Shown: positions 1 to 15,900 of the stretch, piece after piece
Numbering within the stretch: the first letter of the stretch is position 1
How the letters are laid out: every line of letters starts with the position of its first letter
Assembly: GCF_964340395.1 (NCBI RefSeq)
Contig: NC_135566.1
Span: 9,320,001 to 9,370,000, forward strand
Length of the DNA: 50,000 bases
DNA from: Glandiceps talaboti
Taxonomy: Eukaryota; Hemichordata; Enteropneusta; Spengelidae
Direction of reading: 5' to 3'
The notes under the pieces: model-generated
The model's input: only the letters and a program-made list of their open reading frames with translations
Database searches by the model: none
What the model was told of the DNA's origin: nothing
Translations under genes and position numbers: made by a program

Positions 1-122
1 ATAACTGTACCTGCTGGAAGAATAATTCCTGACTTCCTGTCAACAAGTCGTCCAAATGTACTAAGAGCCTCAGCAGTTGTGTACGACGATAGTCCCATTT
101 TAAGTCAACAGGTAAATATATC

Positions 123-154
<32 letters not shown>

Positions 155-2268
155 TGTATGTATGTATGTATGCATGCATGCATGCATGCATGCATGTATG
201 TATGTATGCACGCACGCACGCACGCACACACGCAGGCATGCACGTATGTATGTATGTATGTATGTATGTATGTATGTATGTATGTGTGTGTATGTGTGTG
301 TGTACATGTATGTATGCATGCATGTATGCATGCATACATGCATGCGAGTATGCATGCATGCATGTGTGTGTGTGTGTGTGTGTAAATAATGTAAAATGTT
401 ATACTTGTCTAATAACCGAAATACCATGATGCGTGAGTAATAGACTAGTGTAAAGGATAAGAGTTATTTAGATACCCTGAACATACGACAGTGAAAATTC
501 CTGTACATTCTGTTGTTCAATTGCTGTAACTATCACATTCTTAACAATTACGTATGCTTATTTGTTTTGAGCAAGGAGGGTGTTGGATTCGGCCTCGAAA
601 TCTATGGTGACCAGATTATCTCATGGAAAGATGTTTCATTGCAAGCTGTAGACCCCGGAGATATAAACAGTCGAATCTCACCTCCTGACCATTTTACATC
701 AGAACGACGTGGCAGACTTGACTCTACCCCTTACGAGGTTAATTCATACACTAGTGCATACAAATGTGCGGAAGAGTGTCTAAAGTTACCGTGGACAAAG
801 TGTATTAGCTTTAATTATGATTACGGAGAAAGTGGACTGTGTGAGTTCCTTGAGCAAATAGAAGGACATGGAGTTGAACGCCACGAGGTAAAGATACATT
901 TACCATTATAGCTATAAAACATTAAAGAAGAATTGTAAGGCTTTCTTTGCCGTTTCCAAAGTGTCTCCTTTTTGATAGGTCGAGTAGTTTTTGAGATATC
1001 CACTCACAGTATATAAAGTATATAACGCCAAATCTACTTCTTAATGAGACTTCATCAGGAGTCTACCCGAAACAAATGGAAGCCTTGGATGACAGTGGTG
1101 AAGTAAAGCTTGACAATAGGATATCCTATTAAATCTAGTTGTTCGTCATACAGAATCGTGCCTTCAGGATAACTGCTTTATTACTCCCTTTATTTATCAT
1201 TACAGTCGGGATATTTCTACTATTTTGAGAGGCTTGGTGTTGGGCACACAGTTCAATTTGATCATGAAGACGTACTTCTACGACATGGAGATACTCATTA
1301 TTTCAACATGTACATACAGAACAGTTTGGGTAAATATTTCACTGGACACATTGGTTCATATTTAGTATGCGTATAGGTGCTTGATTCTCCGCATATGATG
1401 TTATATTCATATGTGTAAAATTAGCTCAGATAATGGATAACTGTGTGAAATATCTGTAAATATATTTGAGGACAGGCCATGATAGGAAATCGGAGATACA
1501 TGTTGTAGAACGTTTGATGGTGGTCAGCAAACCACTATCTAGTTGATACATTCGGTTGGGCTATCTCTGTACCGATTTGCTGATACAGATGTTCATGCAT
1601 TCTCTTATCTTCACCCACATTGAGTAATTAGTTATTGGCAATACACTTATGGTTGGTGTCGATTGTTTTTGAAGGGTATCGCATGATAATATCTTCAGAG
1701 CCAATAATTGCGGACTTTGTACCTCCACAACCTGGTCTTATCAAAGATGCAACCTTCGATGAAACGTCTCATGAAAGCTGTGTCGACTTCGTACCTGATG
1801 AATGGGAGTCCAGATGTATCGAGGAGACGTTCTTAAACAATCACAGGTATTTTATTGAATTAGTTTAACCTATATGCCCTTGGCCTCCTATGATGTCATA
1901 TATTCGCTATTCCATAAACAAACACAACTTATTAGTATAGACTTATGCATCATATAAAATAACATAGCCTGTAAAATAAGCACATCATATTCCGTCAACT
2001 TGCATTAAATACTGGTCACCTTAGTACAAATTGACAGTGGCAAACATTACTTACCAATAGTAGTACAATTATAATTTCTTTGATATCAATTTTAACATTA
2101 GTCTTCTGATTCCGAAGAGAATCGAACCATGTTATTATGTTTACCGACCTTTTTTCTTAACATACACTTACAGGTATATTATTGATGGTCCAGGTTCGGG
2201 AACAGTCTTCAATGGACATGAGCAGCTCGTTGATTTATTATACACAAGAGCAAATGAATATGTATCAG
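1..2268 (+). other. Giant gene exons 1-5: N-terminal visible block with PAN/apple-like module
   Basis: Exons: 1-111 (cut by the window edge), 576-887, 1206-1329, 1675-1846, 2174-2268. Exon 2 encodes residues 38-141 of the visible protein. Its second half has the spacing of an apple/PAN module (SAYKCAEECLKLPWTKCISF, then a further Cys in GLCEF). Such modules bind proteins or carbohydrates in other families. Exons 3-5 encode a region with two Cys (ESC and SRC) and then lead into the first WDGF repeat. The exon 2 acceptor (gagcaag before GAGGGT) has a poor pyrimidine tract, but it is the only one that keeps phase 0. Intron 1 is filled by a tetranucleotide array starting about 12 nt after the donor. 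I did not match the first 37 residues to any domain. Confidence 0.8.
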
Positions 2269-5200
2269 GTAAATAACTTGCTAACTACAAGTAATAAATA
2301 GGTAATGGTGGATTTCGCTTTGAACACTCACAATTGGTTTGTACTGTCCCTAATATTTAAAACTGCACTGACTGCAACTAGAACGTTTTCTGAAACTGTT
2401 TTGTCAGATATAATTTGCTGGTATTATTGTTCACAATATGAGATATAATTGAATCCGATGTGGTGCAATACATCCAATCAAATTGATTCTTGGTTCCACA
2501 ACGTCACTAGCGTTAAATACCGTCAAAACAGTTTAAAATGATCGCCGAATTTAATTTAATTGAGAGTCATAGCGTTAATACTTAGCATTATATCAATACT
2601 GACTATCAAGCATTCAATGAATGTACTAATGATAATACCTGCACACGTTTTCAACCAACACCTATAATGGTTGCTTTCAGCCAACTGGGATGGTTTCCAT
2701 GACTATGAAACTGGTTTATTTGGGTATACATGGACCGTGGGAAAAGAGCCATGCCTTGACGATATCCACCCCCACAAAGATCCCCATTCACATTTATTTG
2801 ATGAGAGTGAATGGACTCACATAGGGTTGGCGTATCCACTCTCTGTACCGTTCTTACCAGGTAACATTTCTAGATAATACATAGATCCAAACAATAGTTT
2901 GAGAAGTTTTACAAGATTTTGACAATGGTATCCAGCGTGTAATGCGAAGGTTTAGTACATATCACCTATCTTAATCTCAGATGCATAGAATTAGCCAAGT
3001 CTGCCAGATCAGCTACGTAGCCAACTGCGACAGTGCTTGAAAATATACCTTTTCGTATCATAACAGCCAAGACAGTGACTACCAACCTACGCTGGAATTA
3101 CATGCCATCAATATATGTCGACCCTATTTTAATATTATTCATATCACATCATGTCAATGATAGTCTTTGTAAACAAGAGACGGACAAGTAATTAGAACGT
3201 CACTGTGCTACTTTGACGGCATAACTTGGTCATTCCAAGTTATTGGCAAAAATACACCAATGACTTCATATTCGACAAGTAGATCGAATTACTTGTCTAA
3301 TAAATTGTAGATCATTATTTTCTGCTACACAAATACATCTACTCATTACTCTTCGTGCTCTTTTTTTTCAGATGGCCAATATCATGTCAGTGTAAGGGCA
3401 CTAAATAAGGTTAAGTTTGGTGGACCAATGGCGACTACAGTCTGTCATTCAACACCTTACACAATCGATAACACCGCCCCCCTCGTGAATGAAGTCTTCA
3501 ACGTTCACTATGATGATGCTGATTGCATGATCAGTGCAGAATACAACGTAAGGTATGTGATGATAAAAGTCATCGGTCAAAATGACAAGGAGAAGTTAGC
3601 CAAGTAATTAATATTGCGTACATTCAACGAAAACTGAAATATTCGTTGTTGGTGACACTCTGTTGAACATCTAAACTTCTAGAAATAAATAAGCTAATGA
3701 GTGGTTATACTAGTGTACACAATACAATCTTTCAGTTTGCTAGTGTTTATATGTCACATGAAGCTAGCATTTTGCGTTTCTATTTGATATTCTTTAAACA
3801 TTGTTTTAACTTAATTGTACAATTCTTCAATCGTTCTATTTTCTACAGTGATGATTTGTCAAATATAAGAGAAATTGACTTTGGACTTGGTAGAAGTACC
3901 CGTGATGCATACATAATGGACTGGGAGAGAGAAAGTAATCTTTCACACATTGAAGTACAATTTTGCATTCCCGATGGGATACCAGCTTGGGTCAAGATCA
4001 GAGCTATCAATAATGGTAACTAAAGTTAAATATAGACACTTTTCTGTATATTTGTAAATCGTTTAATGTATTCTTTTTCCCCCTGTGTGATTAAAGATTA
4101 ACACAGTCTTTATGGAAATGGAACATACTGAGTTTTCATTCTTTACTATATTTCAGTCGACCTTCGAACTATCGGTCATGCCCCGTCTCCAATCATCGTT
4201 GATACAAGTCCACCCATACCTGGAGAGGTGTTCGATGGAACAGTTCATGATCATGACATTGACTATCAGTCTTATGGTGATGAAGTATGTGTTAGTTGGC
4301 ATGGTTTCTACGATCAAGAAAGTGGAATTGGTAAGTTCTGCAATGATTAAATTTAAATTGCTTATGATTTTTGTTTTACTAAATTAATTGTTTGACGTCA
4401 CTATAAATCGCATTTTTCATGAGAGATAACTATTTCTTAACACTTTGGAATATTTATTTTCCCTGTAGCTAATTACGAATGGTTCGTTGGAACCGCACCT
4501 GGAGAAAATGACACAGTACCACTGGTGGAACTAAGTCATTCTGAATACAGGGCCTGCAGTAATGATGTTTCATTAGTCCACAACCAGACGTATTACTCCA
4601 CAATCATTGCCTATAATGCTGGCCACAAAAACCTGTATACCAGTGTAACAACCGATGGTGGTAAGTATCGTATACAAGTTGATGGTTGAAAATATGGCAT
4701 TTTCAATGATTTTGGGTATGTCTGATTTGCAAACGTCTACAACATTTGGAGACCGATTTTCTTCCATTGTGCATATTCATCACCGGTTTATGTGTATTCA
4801 AAGTGACAGAAAACACGTAATCTTCTTTATGTATGCAATCATTGACAGAGAGTGCAGACCTCCAATATGCTATCGCTGATATTTTCAGAGTGGGATGTTG
4901 CGATACCACTTCATTGAATTTGATGTCAATCTATTATGTAACCTGCCATTCGTGGTCTATAATCACCAACAATAAACAATGTCCCTTCTATCCTGGTGTG
5001 CTACATTTTAATTTTTTCTAGTCACAAATTACATATGTAGTCATTACTTTAATACAATTAAGCATATCTGCCATCATTCATATTGTCACTTGTAGTGTTG
5101 TACGATGCAACTCCCCCAGTAGAAGGCTGGATTAAAGACGGACTAGATCCTACAAAAGATATGGTGTATTCATCTGAACGTGCCACTGTTTCTGCAAATT

Positions 5201-8200
5201 GGGATGGATTTTATGATCCCGAGTCATCGATGAAGGAGTACACAGTCACAGTGTGGAGAAAACATGCAGATACAGGTAAATCGTTTTACCTAGTAGTAGT
5301 CTTCATGTAGTCATGCGATATCACTTGAATTCATTAATGTTAATCACGTTATGAGTAAATGTAAATTATATATCTGCTGTTATATTGTGTGTTGTGTCGT
5401 GGTCCAAATTTACACTTGCCCATATCTGCATTACTTCCCAAATAATCCGCATTTATGTTTATTTTAGATCATTGACGCATCTGACATATGCTTACTTACA
5501 CATATGCTTACTTTGTGTATACATAACCATTAGGGAACTACACATATCCAACAAGAGTTATACATAACCCACAGACCGTTACACCGTATTCAAACTCCAT
5601 TGATTGGCACCACTTTCACTTGCATCATGGTGACTTTGTGTACGTGGAAGTAGAAGGAATAAATAATGCATTGAGTGGTACAGACATATCATCAGATGGA
5701 TATACAGTTGATCTGACTGAACCAACTCTATACTACCTTGGTGATGGCAATGTTCCTGGACAGAATAGTCGATACACAGTAAGTTGTTCTGTCGCAGTTA
5801 ATCATAGCAATGCGTTTGAATGACAACATGTCATCATATTATATCAAGACAAATGCACACTGCGCACAATATATGATCATGCACATTCGCAAGGGACAAT
5901 CTCATTCCACAAAATCATAACATTCCCTGTACATTGTTTTGGATAACTTTGTTCCAAAAATGTGTGCAGACGCATTCTATGTACCCTGCGTGATCAGCAG
6001 CATCCTGAAACACGTCAACATCAATTTTATCTTGGTAACAGAACCCATTCCAAGGACTACCGAAGTAATATTGTGAAGTACATTTTACTTGAAGGAACTT
6101 TACATTTTTTTCAATAACAAAGGCAAAGGTGTAGTGTAACTGAAAGGAACGTTAAGATCTATATTTCGTTCATGCCGTCATATATTTAAACAGTACTCCC
6201 TCAATCTTTAGTACTTTATCTGTAAAGCGTTTCAGTAAAAAGTATGCACGATAGGTTATTTTAAGTTTGCACTTTTTATCTCTAGGTGTTTATTTCCATC
6301 CTCAATATCTTATTAGATATGTGTTGTTGTATATGTAATACTATTTATGGTAACGATATACATGAGATACCCTTTGTTCTAACCATACTCTCCGTACAAA
6401 CCAGGCAAGTACTAATCAGTTAGCAGCCAATTGGGACTTCGAAGATTCGGAATCTGGTGTTGATCACTACAAGCTATCTATTTATGAGACGTTTGGTGGT
6501 ACTAGGAGGAAGATTTATCCAGTAGAGTAAGTGTATAATTAGCGTTACAAATATTAGAGTTGAATTCAGCAAAATTGAAATTGCCCGTCAAAAAGTAGAA
6601 TGCAGCAATATTAAAACTATACATTTGTTTACAAATAAATATTGAATCTATAGATAAAACATAATATAATGAATATTTATTAAAACAATGAAACCCAGTG
6701 TATGAACTGTCCAATAACATAAATGACAATAAATGTATGACATGACTGAAGAAAAAAATCGATATCATTTATGCTCACAGTGAAGATTTTGAGTCATTGG
6801 CTGGAACTCTATTCACATGGACATCACCTGTCTCATTGTCTTTGGAAACTGGAGGTCATTACAGTGTTAGAATTGCTGCCACCAACGGTGCAGGATTGAC
6901 CAATGTGCAGGACACAGATGGAGTAATTGTTGATCCTTCACCGCCGATAGTGAGTATCCTAGGTTCAAGAAAGTTACATTGACCAGTTTCAATTCCTATA
7001 TTATGCATTCTTATTTAATGATGTAGAAAGGTATCAAAACGACTACAATACAAGCCCACCCCTCCCACCACCAATTCATTCATTCATTAACTAATTAACA
7101 TATCAAAAGTACATCAAGTTTGACATGAATGTAATCAATTGTGCATTAGTGTGGAATTTTAAATATGTTCTTGTAGTTTTACACTGGGTATGGTAACCAT
7201 GCAGTGGTACAACGCATACAACACTGTATTTGCTACAAAACATTCCACTGTGTCACAAGTTTACGAGCGGTTCCTCGTTTTAGTGGTTTGAGTTTTAACG
7301 GTGTTTGGACTAAGCACACAGTACTAGTAGTGTAAGAATTGATACTACATACCATAACGTCATATGTTAATTTGTAACCTATTCAGATGCGAGTACTGGC
7401 GGTAGGAATACTTACACCAGGGTCAGAAGAACTTTTTGATGGATTTGTTGTTGATTCTGATAAGGAAGGAATTAAAGCCTATTGGAAAGCTACGGACTTT
7501 GAGAGTGGAATAGATGCTTACTTTGTTGCTGTTGGTACTGCGATTGGTAAATAACTGTTATTTAGCTACAGTGCAAAGCAAATCCTTTGGTCCTTCCATA
7601 CGTTTCGTCTAAATTCAAACGTGAAATTCCAATCTTTGTTATTTTTTCAGTCACGTGTTTCCATGGTTGTAATGAAACACAATGCTTCGTTATATTGATT
7701 GATTACATTTTGCGCTATCCTTTCTTAAGTTCAGTTGTTCAGTTAGATTTTAAGTGTATGTAAATCATGGGTGTTCAGTTTTTATTAAATAAATTCACTT
7801 ACTTAGATATTATATGTAGTTAATGCCTGGAGTCTGTTCACTTGTTTTAAATTCACAGATAAAATGGCAGAAGTATTAAAATACAGAACCCAGGGTGTCA
7901 AAGTTGCTGCTTTTCACCATTTGTCGAATCGAATAAATTTACGTTTGCGTTTTTATACTGCGGTCCCTTTTCTAACTTTATCGTAATGTATTATTTCTTT
8001 TGAATACTTTTAAATGACTTTAAACCATTGTCTTTGTTAGGCTCGACTGACATACTGGATTTTACCGATATGGGGACATCAGCGGGCGGATATATCGGAA
8101 ACCTTGATTTGTCACTGTTTGAGGAAACTTCTGCTGGTCCAGTGTATTACGTGTCAGTGAAAGCTATGAATGGTGCAGGCACCTATTCCAATGTCAAAGT

Positions 8201-9383
8201 TTCAAGGTATGTACATTTGAAAGCTTAACAAGTACATTAAAGCTGGTATCACTAGAGAATTGTTCACACTATTCTGAGGTGGCACTGAAGCACATGTCAT
8301 GCAATGTGATATTACACAGAAGAGATATTTCTAATATCAATGTTTCAAATTACCTATATATGTTTTTCTTCACTATCCCAAGTGACATGATTGATCGTCT
8401 TACACATTGTATCTATGGTACCGAATTAGGGCAATGAATGCGCATCACACGATCAATTCACAACAGGTTTTCCTCTACTATCGTTTCTACATATAACTTC
8501 ATTTGCAGTCCAATAAAAATTGTGTCTGGTGACAAAGTTGGTTTTGTTATTGATGGTCCTAATGATGATGACGATGAAGATAGTTATTCTACAATGGACG
8601 TGGACTATCAAATAGAGAGTGGAACTGTTACAGCTCAGTTTACTGGATTTGAAAGTGAGCAACATGGAATTGTTCACTACGAATGGGCTGTTGGCACTGA
8701 ACCTGAACTTGACGATGTCCAACCATACATAAATGCCGGCATTCTTGTATCTGATGAACAGGATATCAAAGGAGACGGTAAATGACTGACATATTTAATT
8801 AGTTTTAGCTGAACTGGTAGCTTTCATTTTTCATTACTATTTCATTTATACGTTGTCAGTAAACTATGCGATTCCAACCTGCCCAAATCCATGATAGTAT
8901 ACATGGTTTATAGTTGCATCGTCTTAATAATACTTGTATTTTTTCACAGGTCTTCACGGTTCCGGCAAAGCACAGTCGCTGCTTCCTTTGGAATCTGGAA
9001 TACAATATTACACTACTGTTCGTGCGTTAACCGGTGCTGGGAACGTCCTGGAAGCTTCTTCTGATGGGTTTACTGTCGATATCACACCACCATCTATACA
9101 TATTGAAACTATTGGAGTAATTGCTGATAATGACACAACAGTTTTGAACACAGAGACCGACCATTACCAAGTAAGCAATAAACGAAGGTTACAAAAATTG
9201 TAGTCACTTTGGTGCAAGTTGTGGTGATGGTGTCAAGATTAGATTTTCTTCTGTCAACCGTTGTCCAATGATGAATGAAACGACAACAGTCACAATCGAG
9301 TCTCATGTTACAATCGGTCTGTAAGCCGGACGTGTGTTGCCTTGGTGGTAAACATTATTGATGGTTGTGGAGGTGACAATGGT

Positions 9384-9415
<32 letters not shown>

Positions 9416-9946
9416 CGTTGTTGTTGTTGTTTTCATATTATTTTAACTCTTACATGCATTGTGATAAGGGAAATTTGTTGAGTCTAGTACTGTGTATACT
9501 ATTTTACTGAACTCTTTAAAAGTATAATTTTGATTCATTTTCCATTTCTATCTGCTTGTGTATATAGTCTATAGTATGTATGTGTTATTTCTGTTGTTAC
9601 AAACGATTCTGTCTATAAATATTGTATAATTTAGAGTAACGTGTAAGATTATAATAACCATTACCAATATGAAGATACACTTATTTTCCTTCAGAAATCT
9701 CTTGATTCACTTATCGCATCCTGGACTATACTTGAGGAGGAAAGTGAAGTCACGTACACAGAATTTTGCTATGGAAGTTATCCGAGAGCTGCAGATATAT
9801 TCAATTGTACAGAGATGACTCTTCAAGACAATGTACCAAATGCACTCGTGCAGCCATCAGGCAATTATCCAAATATACTGACTTTGAAGTCTATTAACAA
9901 GGTATTGTTCAAGGATAACTAGTTATACATACATACATACATACAT

Positions 9947-9997
<51 letters not shown>

Positions 9998-12900
9998 TAC
10001 ATACATACATACATACATACATACATACATACATCTGTTCTTTACTTCAGTGTACTACGTACATGCACGTACATATTTATTAAATGTCTTGTATGTTCTC
10101 AAAATAAGGTTGGACTGCACGAAACGGTAACATCACGATCGATCACAGTGGATACAACTCCCCCAGTAGCTGGAAATATCACTTGCCCAAGATATTCAAG
10201 AAGTGTAGATTATATAACCTGTACCTGGACTGATTATACAGATAAGGAGAGTGGAATTGCTTACTATGAATTTGCGGTTGGAATGTCCGAAGGAGATGAC
10301 TCAGTTTTCCCCTTTACACAGGTTGATTCTTCGGTGAATGGATACACTGCAAAAGGTATGAAAAACAATACAAGCTGCATCAGGTTGACATTAATTTCAT
10401 TGTTAGAAACACGCTTCATTAATGTAGATCAAAGTGTTTTTCAACATGTGGTGTACTTATATGTCTACATTTCTCTCTCTCTTTCTCTCTCTGTAGGATT
10501 TGAAGGCGGTGCTTTGCAACCTCGATCATATTATGTCACTGTGTCTGCAACAAACAATGTCGGCGAGACAACAAGAGCATACTCATCTGAGATCTTTGTG
10601 GATGAAACAGTTCCTATTACTGGAAAGGTCTTTGAACTCAGTGGAGTTGATTTAGTTGATGTTGACAATGCAAATCAAAATGGTTTAAATCTGAACGAAT
10701 GTTTGACTACAGCAGGTAAGAAGGAGTTATTTTTATTTCTTAAATGATCTAGATCTAGTGGTTTGTCCTTGAATTTTGCATTTGTTTCATTTAATAGAAC
10801 AATTTTACTGTGTTTTCTAATTGAAAGAAACATTATGAAATAACATAGACTAAGTCTGCCTTTGTATCTTAATGAATGCAACAACAAAAAACTTTTTAAA
10901 ATGCAAGAAAGTTTGCTATTGTAGATAATATAATCAAGTGAGTTTCCAGAAGTTGTAACTACACACGTCAAGTTTCTGCACTTGTCTGACACTTCCACAT
11001 CCATTAAAACATCACCATATATAAATTGTTGAAATTATATTTGTGTACTTGCGATTAAAAGGAATTACTTGCTTAACAAAGTTTGTTTACAAATCACTTC
11101 CTGTGCGTACGTAGGTACCCATAACAAACTCATTATATATTATTTGAGTTTGTTGCCAAACATAGACTTGGGCAATGTTGTTTCAGATGTTGTTGATCTG
11201 AAAAAGTTGCACCATGTCCATGATTACACTAGAAACGATGTTGGCTTGGTGTTTTACTAGTGTGACATGATGTATTTAACACAAACATAAACATATTTCA
11301 ACTCCAGACTAACAGTAACAGACACACAATATACACAGCACGACATTGGAAATTTATAAGCATTGCTACTTTTTACAGAGCAGTAGAAACATCTCTGCTG
11401 AATCGTTACACATGGACATTGATGATTTTCATAGCTTAGATTGTTTACTTTCTAACTGATAATCAACATGGTAACTTGTCTACTTCAACATCCAAACTGT
11501 GCACAGCACCTAGTACCTATATATTGTTTATTGATGTTGTTCGATTGTGTGCATATAAACATATATTGTCACATGAGTGAAACGCTAAGGCAACATCATT
11601 TGTACTGTAATAATGTAACTTTGTACTTTAGATTGTGAAATTGTAGATGCAGTTTGTCAAACATCGGTGGACAGGGTGCATGTAGCATGGGAGCCTTTTA
11701 CGGACCCAGACTCACCGATTGTACGGTAAGTGTAACGGACGATTAATTGCTAAATTTCCTTAGCAAGGAAAATAGTTACTGAACAATTTGCACTGTAAAT
11801 TTGTGCCTTCTTCATTATATAACAAAATACTGTGAAATAAGTTAATGAAAGAATTAGTATGAATGATTTATTTATATCTATCGCCTCTGATTATTGATTT
11901 GTATTTATCAAGTTTTATTTGCCGATTCACAAATGTCTTTCTACAACTGCTCCAACACAGTCTCGTCCGCATTTGTGTAGACTATTATCTCGTCTGACTA
12001 AAGTGTGAACGAGATGATTTCATTACGTTTTTATCAATTTTGCTTCAGATACCAATTGGCCGTTGGTACAAATCCCGGGGGTACCCAACTACAGAATTTC
12101 TATGATGTTGACACAAATAATGGTTTGATTGCTGTGATTACAAACATTGATCTGTACAATGTAAGAGAGGCCTACGTGTCTGTCCGTGGGTTTAATGCTG
12201 CTGGTCTCTACTCAACGGCGACATCGGACGGCGTCTACATCAGTCGAGTTAGCGCTGGCCTACCATCGATAGGAAACAGCTATGTTTGGGAAGGAAATGA
12301 GGATAAAGACATGTAAGTGCTTACTGTACTATTAGGATTATTTTGCTTGAAACTTTCCAGAGACAGGTGCCACTGCTATCAATAGTACATGTCAGTCTTG
12401 ATCTTTTAGTGAAATTGTGAAAACAAATCGTTCAAAATACATAACGATTGATTCATTCTTTCTTTCTTTCTTTCCATTTTAGAAATTACCAGGATAACAA
12501 TGAAGAATTGTCGGGACAGTGGAATTTCGATGGAGATCCTTGCCCGATTGTAAAGTATGAGTGGTCAATTCTAAGATTCGACGGTTTAATTGTTCAGCCA
12601 ATGGCGGAAGTACCTGATGGTAAGACACTACAGTAACTTTATCTAATAAAACAATTAACACATTGTTATGTTGAACTACATTTCCTTAAAGGACCATGAT
12701 GACATCTCAGTTTGTAGCATTTAGAGGCATTTTATCGATGAAGTTATAAGAGTTTGATGAGACCATTCTTTTACAGCGGTCTTTTCCTACCTAACGTCTA
12801 TTCAACATCCGATATGGAACTTTGATACAATGCACGAATAGTGTCTAAATCTGGGCCTATCGTTTTCCTGCAGGTATGACGCGAGGGGTAAATGATGAAC

Positions 12901-15900
12901 TCGATATGAGAGATGGAGAATCGTATTACCTTGTTGTCAGGGCAACCAACAAACTAGGATACTCTTACTCGCTGCGTTCCGATGGGATCACTATTCAGAA
13001 AGAACCCCTCTTACCAGGTCATGTCAGGGATGGAGACATTGCGGGCTATGATATCAATTACCAGAAATCAATTACGTCATTATCTGGTAACTGGGATATT
13101 TTTGGCATCAACAGACAAAAGTACATGAATGAAGGTAATTGACTCCAAAAACTGCTTCTGATTTGTGATAATACACAATTTATTACAGAAGATGAAGTAC
13201 CTTTGTTTCATGCAAATGATTTGAGTTTATGGTCGGCCTTGTGATATTGCGCATGTTATAACCGGTTCGATATTTTGTTCTGAGTTTATAATATTTCAAA
13301 TTGTGAATGATTTATTATGGTGATTGAGTGAGAGTGTGGCGTCTGCTATAAATGATTACAAAACGGCTGCCAACTCAGGGTATTTGCACAAGTGATTGCG
13401 GTAAGTTGTCACAGAATACGACGTTGTTAAAAGCACAAGCCTTGTGTAAATATCCAAATCTGACACTCACACATTACCAAATTATTTTATTATTATATGC
13501 TTTATGTCTATCTGAAAAATGATTGTAGAAATTTCGTAACGATACACATATCGCTCACATGAAACATCATGAAACGCTCACGCGCTCATTTGCATACGGG
13601 TTTGCAGTGATGTCTCCAACATTACGCTGCTGTGCAAATACCACCAGTACGCGAAGAGCTGCAAAATGCAACAATGCAAGTAATGACTTACACAATTGTC
13701 ATTCTCAGAATCCTTGGGAATAGGGTCACATCAGATCATTGATCACTATGAAGTAGCTGCTGGTACTGACAGACGATACCCCTATACACGAGATGATGTC
13801 CATCCATTCGTGAATGTGGGATTGAATACCTCACACACATTCTATGACCTTCATCTGGTGCCTCGAAAACTAACGTACTACATTACAGTGACAGCGTACA
13901 GTGTTTCAACAGCGACTGCCGAAATAACATCAAATGGACTTATGGTTGGTTATGGTGGCAGTGTTGTATCTGCAGGAGACGTAAAAGTATCGAGGTACGT
14001 ATTTACCTATCAAAACAAAAAATATACATTGGTATCATGTTATAACCTAAACTTTAAAACGCAAGAAACATCTTTGAAAGCTCGTCAAGCCCAATATATT
14101 TACATTTACATTTATACAACAATCTATGTTTCACATTTAGGTATATTACATCAGCAACATCCATGACTATCTCTTGGACCAATTTTGCTTTTGGAATGCC
14201 AGTCCTATTCTATCAAGTTGGAATTGGAGAAAGTCATACTTACTCAAAAATACCTTCCTGTCTTGAATTGGTAAGTTACGTTTGAGGACCATTTATAGCT
14301 CTCTCACTCTGTGTGTGTGTGTGTGTGTATGTCTGTCTGCCTGTCTGTCTGTATGTCTGTCTTTGTCTTTCTCAATGGATTGGTGAGTTGGTGGTTAGGT
14401 GGTTGGGTGGACCACAGAGTAAGAAGTAAGAAGTGGTGGGACATACAGACCTTGTGTGTCCACCAAACTCAATATGGTATTGAAATATTGAGGTTGAACT
14501 AGATTAGTTGGCAGACAATAATTTTTCAATCCCTTTTCCCATTTATTTATAAGTACACCGAAAACCTTTCATATTAAGGGTATATGAAATATTTATATCA
14601 CCGAGTTAGCCTGTCACTCTTGAGAAAACAGTTTACTATTCTTTTATGATCAGTAATTCATGCGTGTGAGTTGAATTTATGTAACTGGTAAATTGCTGTG
14701 AATTAACAGTCATTTTTCATTCATGCATAGCAACACTTCAACGACGATGGAGAAGCTGGACATAAACTTGAATATGCATATCTATTTGACAAGTACCCAT
14801 TGACAAATGTTGGTAAAGACACTATGTTGGAAGTCACTGGTCTAAATCTGGTTGATAAGGAGACGTACACAGTTACTGTCGTTGCAACTGACCAATCAGC
14901 ACAATGCTCCCTGGCAACATCAAATGTTACGGTTGACTTAACGCCACCAATCGAAGGAAAGCTTTCCATTGGTGCCTTCGATGATGAGGTAAGAGATTTG
15001 TTGGTTACCTTTGAGAAGAATCGAATTGTAAATCGAGATCTATCCACGAAAATTAGTCGTAGTTCCATTATTACGTATCCATTTGCAATCAAATTATTTC
15101 GAAATGTCACCAAGTTTTTCTAAAACCCTTTTGGTAATAAACTGAAGAATTAAGATATTCAAGTTGTATTTGCTTGTTATGGTTGAAAAACACACTGTGA
15201 AGTTATTGGGATCATAAGGTGCACGAGGAAGTGTTTGCTTTTAAAAATATATAATTTATACAGTGTATATCTCCCTTTCAAATACGTTTAGTGTATTTTC
15301 AGTAGTATATGCAGGTTGTACTTAACTGTAAAGATTGTGCGGAACTATTGTACGAATTTGGGTGTAATTTCATTACAATGTAATATTTCATCTGCAATAT
15401 AATTTTTGCTTCCCAGGACATTACATACACTCATCGTGAAGATATGTTATCTGTGTCTTGGAATGGTTACCATGACGATGAGAGTGGGATTAAAGGTTAC
15501 ATACTTTCGATATATGATGGTTTATTTTGTGGAAACGTAGACGAGCCTGTTGTCTTGCAAGATGACATCGAAGTGTTGGCTAATGATACTGACTATACCT
15601 TCGTTGATTTGAGATTACAGGTGCGTTTTAATGTTATCATTTAACACACATTATGGGATATTTATCCGTTGTTTTGACTCCAACATTCTAGAAAGTCGTC
15701 TTATATCCAGATGAAACTCTAAAACTTGCCAATTGTGAACATTTTCAGTGTTCGTGCAAACGCCTTCTCTCAGGTCCTCAGCAGTTGACTTGTTCACAAG
15801 TCTGAGATACTGCATTGGTCACGTGACTCATCGGTGGAATCATGTGACACATTACAGGAATTCCATACGTGTGAAAGTTGAAATTAATCAAAGTCAATGT

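Noticed and set aside
79-429. Open frames rich in MYVC/IHTY on both strands
   Set aside because: They are translations of the tetranucleotide array; only 1-111 is real coding sequence.
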